A stretch of DNA of 64,000 nt from Paraburkholderia eburnea (GTDB lineage Bacteria > Pseudomonadota > Gammaproteobacteria > Burkholderiales > Burkholderiaceae), in the NCBI RefSeq assembly GCF_002917095.1, contig NZ_PQGA01000029.1:1-64000 (forward strand), given 5' to 3'. Below are positions 17,461 through 24,913 of this stretch, one piece after another. Under the pieces are notes generated by a model, which saw only the letters and a list, made by a program, of their open reading frames with translations, made no database searches and was not told the DNA's origin. Within the stretch, counting starts at the first letter, position 1, and every line of letters starts with the position of its first letter. Position numbers and translations under genes: made by a program.

Positions 17461-17478
17461 AATGGTATCGCTACCATA
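17461..17478. promoter_or_regulatory. LacI/GntR-type operator copy before the chemoreceptor
   Basis: AATGGTATCGCTACCATA, the most symmetric of the four, lies 151 bp upstream of the chemoreceptor start. If used, it would put sugar-acid chemotaxis under the same repressor as sugar-acid uptake. Confidence 0.55.
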
Positions 17479-17628
17479 GCGTCACCAGAAAAATCCGTCA
17501 GGAAATGGGCTTACCGGTCGACAGGCGGACACCGCGCCGCTTCGGGGTTTCAGTTTTGACCGTCGGGTCGCCCGGACCAGAAGCCGATTTGCTTCAGAGA
17601 CGTCGTACAGCAAGAGATAAGAATTGAC

Positions 17629-19158
17629 ATGAAAGTTTCTACACGCCTGGCAATCCTGACGATGACTGCGCTTATTGCTCTTCTTGCAGTGGGTGCCGGG
17701 GCACTTTACGGCCTCCGTCAGGCGATGGTTGACGACAAGCGCGAGGAGATCGTCAATTTGCTGGAGATGGCGAACCACCTCGCCACCTACTTTCATGATC
17801 AAGAGATCGCTGGAAGGATGACGACCGAACAGGCCCAGGCGGCGACCAGACTTGCGCTGAACCAGCTGAACTATTCGGCCACCAGTTTCTTTTGGGTACG
17901 TTTGCCCAATGGGTTGACCCTGGTACACCGCGACCCGTCCGTGATCGGGAAAATCAATATCGGCCGGGCACCCGATGGGCGACCGGACGGCGATCTCTAT
18001 CGGGAAATGCTGGATCGCGAGCGTACGCCGGTCATGACGGTCCGGGCCAGGCATCCGACGAGCGGAGACTTCGTCGTCAAGATGAATGGCATCATCGAAT
18101 TCAAGCCTTGGGGTTGGTGGATCGGAACCGGGTTCTTTACTGACGATATCGACGCCACGTTCTGGCGTGTCGGTGGATTTCTGATCGCGCTGATCGTCGT
18201 GGCCATCATCGGCATAGGGCTTATCGCCTGGCAGATCATCCGCAGACTGACCGGGACGCTCGGCGGCGAGCCCGCATATGCGGGAGACGTGATGAACAGG
18301 ATCGCGCAGGGGGATCTGAGCCTGCCGATCACTCTACGCCCGGACGACAACAGCAGCCTGCTCGCCGCCATGGCACGCATGCGTCAAAGTCTGACGGAAA
18401 TGCTCACGAAGATCATTTCCGGCTCGGATACGGTCACCGTCGGCACAACGCAGATCGCCCAAGGGAACCTCGACCTGTCCTCCCGCACCGAGGAGCAGGC
18501 TGCAGCGCTACAGCAAACCGCGGCGAGCATGGAGCAACTCACCGCGGCGGTCAAGCACAACGCCGATAACGCCAACGAGGCGCGCAGCCTTGCCACTAAC
18601 GCATCCGAGATCGCGGCCGAAGGCAGCACGATTGTCAACGAGGTAGTCGGCACGATGAGCGGCATCCAGGACAGCTCGAGCAAGATCGCCGACATCATCG
18701 GCATCATCGAAGGCATTGCCTTTCAGACAAACATTCTCGCGCTGAACGCGGCGGTCGAAGCCGCACGGGCGGGGGAACAAGGCCGCGGGTTTGCGGTTGT
18801 GGCGAGTGAGGTACGAAATCTCGCACAACGTTCATCGACCTCCGCGAAGGAAATAAAGGAACTGATCGAGACGTCAGCCGACCGCGTGCGCAACGGGGCA
18901 GAACTGGTAGCGCGTGCAGGCGAGACGATGGACAAGGTAAGCACCGCAATCAGCCGGGTGACGGGCATCATGGGCGAGATTGCCGCGGCCTCGCATGAGC
19001 AGAGTCGCGGGATCGAGCAGGTCAATCAGGCGATCGCACAGATGGACGAGGTTACGCAACAAAACGCGGCACTGGTCGAAGAGGCTGCGGCGGCCGCAGG
19101 CTCCCTGCAGGACCAGGCCGAACAGCTACGCTCGGCAGTCGGGGTCTTCCGTACGTAG
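17629..19158 (+). CDS. Methyl-accepting chemotaxis protein with Cache sensor
   Basis: A 509-residue chemoreceptor. TM1 is at about 8-30, followed by a periplasmic single-Cache domain (about 35-185, with FHDQEIAGRMTTEQAQAATR and NGIIEFKPWGWWIGTGFFTD), TM2 at about 186-210, a HAMP-like linker, and the signalling domain. The highly conserved hairpin tip reads GIAFQTNILALNAAVEAARA. No C-terminal CheR/CheB pentapeptide is present, and the protein ends AVGVFRT. It transmits ligand binding to CheA/CheW, which are not encoded here. A GntR-like operator 150 bp upstream suggests induction with the sugar-acid genes. Ligand unknown. Confidence 0.93.
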   Translation: MKVSTRLAILTMTALIALLAVGAGALYGLRQAMVDDKREEIVNLLEMANHLATYFHDQEIAGRMTTEQAQAATRLALNQLNYSATSFFWVRLPNGLTLVHRDPSVIGKINIGRAPDGRPDGDLYREMLDRERTPVMTVRARHPTSGDFVVKMNGIIEFKPWGWWIGTGFFTDDIDATFWRVGGFLIALIVVAIIGIGLIAWQIIRRLTGTLGGEPAYAGDVMNRIAQGDLSLPITLRPDDNSSLLAAMARMRQSLTEMLTKIISGSDTVTVGTTQIAQGNLDLSSRTEEQAAALQQTAASMEQLTAAVKHNADNANEARSLATNASEIAAEGSTIVNEVVGTMSGIQDSSSKIADIIGIIEGIAFQTNILALNAAVEAARAGEQGRGFAVVASEVRNLAQRSSTSAKEIKELIETSADRVRNGAELVARAGETMDKVSTAISRVTGIMGEIAAASHEQSRGIEQVNQAIAQMDEVTQQNAALVEEAAAAAGSLQDQAEQLRSAVGVFRT

Positions 19159-19837
19159 CAGGTAGGAGTGCTTCGGGCAGCGAGTAAAGGGACGAACGAC
19201 CGGCACCTGTTTTAGCAGCTCAGCGTGCGCAGCAACGCGTCGTCACGGAAGGAGCAGCGCAGTTCGTTGCTGTGGCTGCGAGTGGGTGTCACGAGGCCGG
19301 CAGGATTCAGGACGGGCAGATCAATCCCTTCTTCGTGATCATGCATGCAGTGCCGCTGGGAAAGGGCCAGCAATGTCCAAGACGTTCCGCGAGAAAGAGG
19401 AGGGGGGCATCAAGGTGGCATTAAAGCCGTAGCGGCGGTATCCGAAAATTGGGCGTGCTGCCCGATGGCCGACGGCACGCAGAACATTGCGATGGAGGCC
19501 TTACGAGCCATGGGACGGGGGCGCCTGACAATTTGCAGCGCGCTGTCCGGATACGGGGTGGTCGGCATTCCGCTAGCCTGGTGTCTGGGCAAATACAATG
19601 AGTTCGGTGCCGTCGGGGTGTGGATCGGGGGAGATGGGGGACGGCATGTCAGTCCGCGATCCTGCTTACCGCCTGCTTCGCTCCCTGCGGCCGCTTTCCG
19701 GACTGACCCGCGCTGCCCGGAAGTGGCAGGACCTGCCGGTTTGCGACCCGGCAACGAGAAGGACACGCCATCCGCCATCCGCGCCGCCTTCGCTCGTGAT
19801 CCTGATCGATAACGCGACTTAGGTTCCACTGCTGTTT
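19159..19837. other. Non-coding stretch with a MATE remnant
   Basis: 679 bp after the chemoreceptor. Apart from the MATE fragment at about 19450-19630, no gene could be supported; the open frames at 19345-19812 and 19410-20111 lack recognisable features. Confidence 0.4.
19450..19630 (+). pseudogene. MATE efflux transporter fragment
   Basis: A plus-strand stretch reading PMADGTQNIAMEALRAMGRG, then LSGYGVVGIPLAWCLGKYNE and GAVGVWIG, matches the late membrane segments of MATE (NorM-type) multidrug exporters. The flanks do not continue the family in this frame, and no start or full set of helices exists. It covers only about 60 of roughly 450 residues, so it is a relic. Confidence 0.5.
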
Positions 19838-20299
19838 TCATGGCCAGCAGGAAGACTGGACCGCTCGCCACTTCTGCGGCGCGAGATATTGATACCGCCG
19901 CGCAACCGCGTGGGCGGTCTGCCCTGCAACGGGGTGATGAGTCAAACGGCGCGCCGCGCACGCGTCGATCACTTCCAGAAAACGGGCAACGGTCACCGGC
20001 TTTCTCAAGAAAAAGGACCAGCATCGGCCGCGTTCCAGTGGTTCCTCTGCGGCGGACAGCATCACGACCGGCAACGCCGCAAATGCGGGTTGGGCCCGAA
20101 CCAGGTCGCACAGCTGCGCGCCGTCCAGGCCCGGCATTTCGTAATCCGTGACGAGGCAGTCAATGAGCTGATGCCGCAGGACAGTCAGCGCGGCCGAAGC
20201 GTTCGACGCCATCGTGACGCGATGACCGTCATGCTGAAGGGCGAGTGCGAGCGGAGACGCATTGTTCAGGTCGTCATCAACAAGGAGAATGTTCGGCAC
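19838..20299 (-). CDS. Stand-alone receiver-domain response regulator
   Basis: A 153-residue CheY-like protein. The acidic pair is in ILLVDDDLNN, the phospho-acceptor Asp in CLVTDYEMPGLDG (about residue 52), the switch Ser in VVMLSAAEE, and the Lys in FFLRKPVT. There is no DNA-binding output domain, only a roughly 30-residue tail (HHPVAGQTAHAVARRYQYLA). Start ATG 20299. The cognate kinase is not adjacent, although a hybrid histidine kinase without output domain lies 2 kb away. Probable role in a phosphorelay. Confidence 0.85.
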   Translation of the reverse strand: MPNILLVDDDLNNASPLALALQHDGHRVTMASNASAALTVLRHQLIDCLVTDYEMPGLDGAQLCDLVRAQPAFAALPVVMLSAAEEPLERGRCWSFFLRKPVTVARFLEVIDACAARRLTHHPVAGQTAHAVARRYQYLAPQKWRAVQSSCWP

Positions 20300-20590
20300 G
20301 GCTTTCCTGTTTTGTCGCCACGTCTAATGTCCCGCATATCGATATCCCTGGATCCGAACGACCACGCTTTCGACAACCATTCGGCGCGGGTGTCCAATCT
20401 CTCGGCAACGCGCGTGCCGCCGGGTGTTACTTGATCGGACCAAGAGCCGACGACCGGGCGCGAGCTGTTTACTACCGCCTTTGAAACGCCCGACGAGGTG
20501 TTTCGTGGGGGCCTTGGCGTTTGCCGCCGCGCCATCCAGCAAGTCATCCATAGCCGGGGTAATGCGTTTAGCCCTCGTGACCGCACTGGA

Positions 20591-20908
20591 TTACAGCTTG
20601 TCTTTTTCCGTCGACGATTCATTGGGTGGGGCTTCGGATCCTTCCTCATCCTCTTCTTCGTCTGCCCCGGGTTCCTTGCCGGACTTGCCGGTGCCCGTTC
20701 CGTCGTTGTCCGGCTGTGATTCCCCGGGTTTGTCGTTGCCCGGGATATCCGTCGACCCGGCTGGCTCACCGCTACCGCCGGGTTCGATCCGCGTCGCGCC
20801 ACCGACGGCTGGCGGATCACTGGCCGGAAAGCTCTCCTTCACGCTCTCATCGACGTCCTTCTCCGACCGCTCGCCGGGCGTGCGTTGCTCCTGGGATTGC
20901 GTTGCCAT
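20591..20908 (-). CDS. Small acidic low-complexity protein
   Basis: 105 residues starting MATQSQEQRTPGERSEKDVD, then ESFPASDPPAVGG, and ending in a Gly/Pro/Glu-rich disordered tail with a run of acidic residues. Proteins with this N-terminal motif and variable tails are common in Burkholderiaceae and are uncharacterised. Start ATG 20908; the extension to 21283 lacks coding character. No signal peptide or membrane segment, so probably cytoplasmic and disordered. Confidence 0.7.
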   Translation of the reverse strand: MATQSQEQRTPGERSEKDVDESVKESFPASDPPAVGGATRIEPGGSGEPAGSTDIPGNDKPGESQPDNDGTGTGKSGKEPGADEEEDEEGSEAPPNESSTEKDKL

Positions 20909-21199
20909 GCCTCGCTCCTTTGGCCTTCGAGATAGGTAATGGTCTAGCGCAATCGGTATGCCGTCGCGCGTCTTCTTTAAAGACGGCGAGGGGGGGCAGG
21001 CCATCCTCAGCGTCAACCTGCGTTCCATCCGCTTACGCGTCTTTGCTGCCCGGCGCATTTGACAGCGTCGAAGGCGTGTCAACCTTTCGCGGATCGAGTC
21101 TGTCTTTGGCGGGGGCAGGACGTATGGCTTGAATAGTCTCCGATGCGTGGGCACTAAAGATGCTGGCTGTCTTGCACCCCGACCCTTGCGAAGAAAAAA

Positions 21200-21886
21200 A
21201 TGATCGGCATGGTCATTCCGGCGCACAACGAAGAACGACTGCTGGGCCCGTGTCTCGCGGCGGCGTGCGTGGCCGCGCGTCATCCGGATCTGCAGGGCAC
21301 GCCCGTACGCATCGTCGTAGTGCTCGACGGATGTTCGGACGGTTCAGAAAACATAGTCTTCCGGTCGGGTATCCAGGCCCTCGTCATAAGCGCATGCAAC
21401 GTAGGCGTCGCGCGGGCGACAGGCGCCGCGCACATGATCGCCCAGGGCGCACAGTGGCTGGCATTCACGGATGCCGACAGCCGCGTGGCACCCGACTGGC
21501 TCGTGGCCCAGCTCTCCCTTCGCACGGACGCCGTTTGCGGCTCGGTACAGGTCGAAGACTGGGATGAGCATCCGGCGCGATTGCGCGAAATCTGGGGCGA
21601 GCGATATTGCGACGCGGACGGACACCGGCATGTGCACGGTGCGAATCTGGGGGTAAGTGTCCAGGCTTACCAGCGTGCGGGCGGCTTTCCGCCGCTGGCG
21701 TGCGGAGAAGACGTCGCGCTGGTCGAACTGCTTCGCGCGACGGGTGCCTCCATCTGCTGGAGCGCGGCGCCGCGCGTCACAACGAGTGCGCGTCTGCGCG
21801 CCCGTGTACGGGGAGGATTCGGCGACACGCTCGCGGCATGGGCCCGGCAGGGTGATCCTGGTGGCGCACCTGGGCAAGATTGCTAG
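21200..21886 (+). CDS. Family 2 glycosyltransferase
   Basis: A 228-residue GT-A fold glycosyltransferase. The nucleotide-sugar site is at the N-terminus (VIPAHNEERLL and VVVLDGCSDGS), the metal-binding DXD-type motif is AFTDADSRV, and an acceptor-side acidic residue is in CGEDVALVE. No membrane helices are obvious, and it is shorter than most GT2 enzymes. Start ATG 21200 is preceded only by an A-rich GAAGAAAAAAA. It sits alone between regulatory genes, so its acceptor cannot be deduced. Confidence 0.85.
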   Translation: MIGMVIPAHNEERLLGPCLAAACVAARHPDLQGTPVRIVVVLDGCSDGSENIVFRSGIQALVISACNVGVARATGAAHMIAQGAQWLAFTDADSRVAPDWLVAQLSLRTDAVCGSVQVEDWDEHPARLREIWGERYCDADGHRHVHGANLGVSVQAYQRAGGFPPLACGEDVALVELLRATGASICWSAAPRVTTSARLRARVRGGFGDTLAAWARQGDPGGAPGQDC

Positions 21887-22123
21887 CGACCAAAGCGGCT
21901 TCGCGTCCTCGGACGCGCGGGCCGAACCGGCGACTGTGGATCAGCCGATCCATCCGGATCTTTCCCCCTCCGCCCCGGTCCACCCGAGCGCGCGGACCCC
22001 TTTGCATCACGATACACTGTCAGCCTCCCGATGCCCGCCTCGGGCGAGATGGGACAGGCCGCGCAGCTCGCGCGCTGGATGCTCTTGCCGTTTGTAACGG
22101 AGGAATGGAAGAGGATACCGGTT

Positions 22124-24451
22124 ATGGGAAACGACGCTGGTTGGGAAGCGGCGCTCGTCGGGCGCCTGCAAGCCTATGCGATTTTCAGACTGACCGCGCA
22201 GGGAACCGTGGCGAGCTGGAACCCCGGCGCGGTCAGGATACTGGGCTATAACGCGGCTGAGGCCATCGGCCAGCCTCTCTCTTGCTTTTATACCGGTGAA
22301 AACGCCGAGGCCACGGTTGAGGCCGCACTGGCCCAGGTGCGTGAAAGCGGGCGTTTTGAGACCGAGAGATGGAGCACGCGCAAGGACGGCTCACGGTTCT
22401 GGGCGAATGTCCTGATTGTCCAGCTGCAAACGCAGGACGACGGCATGGACGGATTTGCCGTTGTGCTGCGCGACGGCACGGACAAGCGTCTCGCCCACGA
22501 GGCGGTGCTGGAAAGCGAGCGCCGTTTCCGGCTCCTCGTGCAAGGTGTCACCGATTATTCGCTGTTCATGCTTTCCCCGGAGGGCTACGTCACCAACTGG
22601 AACCTTGGAGCCGAGCGCATCAAAGGCTACGAGGCAGCCGAGGTGCTCGGCACGCATTTCCGGCGTTTTTACCTGCCCGAGGACGTGGCTCAGGGCTTGC
22701 CGGAACGAGGCCTGCAGATTGCGACCACCACGGGGCGCTACGAAACGGAAGGCTGGCGTGTTCGCAAGGATGGCAGCCGCTTCTGGGCAAACGTCGTAAT
22801 CGATGCCATCCGGGATGAAGCCGGCGCGCTGGTCGGTTTCGCGAAGATTACCCGCGACGTAAGCGACCGCAAGGCGGCCCAGGAACAGCTCGACAAGACG
22901 CGCACGGCCCTGGCGCACGCCCAGAAGATGGAAGCGATCGGCAAGCTCACCGGCGGCGTGGCGCATGATTTCAACAACGTCCTGCAGGTCCTGCGCGGCA
23001 ATCTCGAACTCCTTGAGCGTCGCCACGCACGCGATGTCTGGTCGCGCGAGCGCATCGCCAGGGCGATCGATGCAGTGGAGCAGGGTGCCAACCTCGCGAC
23101 CCAACTGCTGGCCTTTGGCCGCCGCCAGCCGCTTGAGCCGGTGGCGGTGAACCTCGGATCGATGCTGCGCGGAATGGACGACCTGCTCAGGCGTGCGCTG
23201 GGCGAAATGATTGACGTGGAGACGGTCGTCGCAGGCGGGTTATGGAACACGCTGGTCGATCCCAACCGGCTGGAAAACGTCGTGCTGAACCTCGCGATCA
23301 ATGCGCGCGATGCAATGCCGGGTGGCGGCAAGCTCACCCTCGAACTGTCCAATGCCATGCTGGACGAACACTACGGCGCGCTGCCCGCCGACGTGCCGCC
23401 CGGCCAGTACATCCTGCTGGCGATCAGCGATACCGGCAGCGGTATGACGCCTGATGTACTGGAGCGCGCGCTTGAACCTTACTTCACGACCAAACCGGAA
23501 GGCGAGGGAACCGGCCTGGGCCTGAGCATGGCCTACGGGTTCGTAAAGCAGAGCCACGGCCATCTGCGGATCTATAGTGAAGTCGGGCACGGAACGACGG
23601 TAAAGATCTACCTGCCGCGTACGCTTGAGGAAGTTGTAGAAGCGGCTTCCCCATCACAGGCGGTCGTTCTGGCCCGCGGGACGGAGACGGTGCTGGTGGT
23701 GGAAGACGAAGCACACGTGCGCACGACGGCAGTCGAAATGCTTGCCGAGCTTGGTTATAACGTGCTGAAGGCCGACAGCGCGCAAAGCGCGATGGCAATC
23801 CTGAACAGCGGGGTGCGGATCGACCTGCTCTTCTCCGATGTGGTGATGCCGGGGCCGCTGCGCAGCACGGAGATGGCGCGGATGGCGGTCCGCGTCACGC
23901 CCGGCCTGAAGGTGCTGTTTACATCTGGCTATACCCAGAACGCGATCGTGCACGCGGGACGCCTGGATCCGGGCGTCCATCTGCTCAGCAAACCCTACAG
24001 CCGCGCGCAGCTCGCGAGCAGGATCCGGGCGGTGCTGGGGCAACCGGCGTCCGCTCCGTCCGCCCCAGTTTCCCCACCTGCGGGCGCAGTGGACAGCAAG
24101 GCGCGATCGGTGGTTGTGGTTGACGATGATCTGGCTTCGCGTGAAGCGGTCAGCGAACTGCTGACGGCGATGAATTACCGCGTGGTGCAGGCCGACGGGG
24201 TGGAATCAGCGCTGCACGCCCTGAAGCAGACCGGCGCGACCGTCCTTGTCACCGATATGGGACTCGCGGGGCAGTCCGGTATCGATCTGGCGAAGCGCGC
24301 GGTGCAAAATTACCCGGCGCTGCATGTCATTTTCGCCTCGGGCGAGCTACCGCCGGACCCCGGCCAACTGTCTTTCCGGTTTGGGTACGTGCGCAAGCCG
24401 TTTGCGGCGAACGATCTGGCGCAGGCGATCAACGCATTAACACAGCCATAA
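22124..24451 (+). CDS. Hybrid histidine kinase: PAS-PAS-HisKA-HATPase-REC-REC
   Basis: 775 residues, no transmembrane segment, so a cytoplasmic sensor. Two PAS domains (about 10-125 and 135-260) share the C-terminal pattern RKDGSRFWANV. The dimerisation histidine is in GGVAHDFNNVL (about residue 281), and the ATPase domain has NLAINARDAM and DTGSGMT with GTGLGLSM. Receiver 1 starts at VLVVEDEAHVR with Asp in LLFSDVVMPG. Receiver 2 starts at VVVVDDDLASR with Asp in LVTDMGLAG and Lys in YVRKPF. Start ATG 22124 (MGNDAGW) follows GAAGAGG; 31 more upstream codons are possible. No output domain, so it should pass phosphate to a partner. Confidence 0.9.
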   Translation: MGNDAGWEAALVGRLQAYAIFRLTAQGTVASWNPGAVRILGYNAAEAIGQPLSCFYTGENAEATVEAALAQVRESGRFETERWSTRKDGSRFWANVLIVQLQTQDDGMDGFAVVLRDGTDKRLAHEAVLESERRFRLLVQGVTDYSLFMLSPEGYVTNWNLGAERIKGYEAAEVLGTHFRRFYLPEDVAQGLPERGLQIATTTGRYETEGWRVRKDGSRFWANVVIDAIRDEAGALVGFAKITRDVSDRKAAQEQLDKTRTALAHAQKMEAIGKLTGGVAHDFNNVLQVLRGNLELLERRHARDVWSRERIARAIDAVEQGANLATQLLAFGRRQPLEPVAVNLGSMLRGMDDLLRRALGEMIDVETVVAGGLWNTLVDPNRLENVVLNLAINARDAMPGGGKLTLELSNAMLDEHYGALPADVPPGQYILLAISDTGSGMTPDVLERALEPYFTTKPEGEGTGLGLSMAYGFVKQSHGHLRIYSEVGHGTTVKIYLPRTLEEVVEAASPSQAVVLARGTETVLVVEDEAHVRTTAVEMLAELGYNVLKADSAQSAMAILNSGVRIDLLFSDVVMPGPLRSTEMARMAVRVTPGLKVLFTSGYTQNAIVHAGRLDPGVHLLSKPYSRAQLASRIRAVLGQPASAPSAPVSPPAGAVDSKARSVVVVDDDLASREAVSELLTAMNYRVVQADGVESALHALKQTGATVLVTDMGLAGQSGIDLAKRAVQNYPALHVIFASGELPPDPGQLSFRFGYVRKPFAANDLAQAINALTQP

Positions 24452-24619
24452 AGCGGAAACCAGCATTCCACCGGCAAGCGGAATCGCCGTAGCGATGTCG
24501 CCGGTAAGAACTCGTATCGCGTTGAAACAGGCGGATAACGCTGCAGGCTTCGCGAAAAGCCGTCGCGGGGCAGGACGGCCGGGCTATACCTATCACGACT
24601 TGGTATCAGGTGGCCGACG

Positions 24620-24784
24620 GTGACGGCTCATTCCTGGCCGGTGGACGATGCCGCGCCGCGCCCGGTCAGCGCAGCGTCGGGACAGACCGGCGCGCAGACA
24701 AAAAGCGCCGCCCCGTCGTCCCCTTTGCTGTTGGCTGCGGCGCTGAACGCAGCAGCGAAGGCAATCGCATCGGCTGTCAACTGA
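24620..24784 (+). CDS. Possible small Ala-rich protein
   Basis: A GTG-started frame of 54 codons, ending in the Ala-rich helix-like stretch SPLLLAAALNAAAKAIASAV. It lies in the 460-bp gap before the molybdoenzyme gene, with a fair codon pattern but a weak ribosome site. No family recognised; it may be non-coding. Nothing else is seen in this gap. Confidence 0.25.
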   Translation: MTAHSWPVDDAAPRPVSAASGQTGAQTKSAAPSSPLLLAAALNAAAKAIASAVN

Positions 24785-24913
24785 GATCGCCGCGCAGGAA
24801 AAAGCGGTTTTTAGCACGGGGGCACCGGTCTGCATCCGGCGAAACCGTGCGCCCCATGCGGAACGAAGATTGCGCTCCGTCGAAAACATGGACGGCATTG
24901 GGCGAGGCGCAAC

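Larger units (their letters stand above)
16806..17628. other. Gene-free region rich in operator-like palindromes
   Basis: 823 bp between the divergent porin and chemoreceptor genes with no convincing gene. It holds two copies of the GntR-like palindrome (17176, 17461) and two looser LacI-like palindromes: GGGAAACAATTTTCCTTC at 16962-16979, and TAGGGAAAACGATTACCCTA at 17101-17120. The open frame at 16805-17380 has no recognisable product. Confidence 0.5.

Noticed and set aside
20324..20551. 75-codon minus-strand frame starting MDDLLDGAAANAKAPTKHLV
   Set aside because: Composition is fair but no ribosome site, family or neighbour link was found; it could be a relic, but the evidence is too weak to list as a gene.
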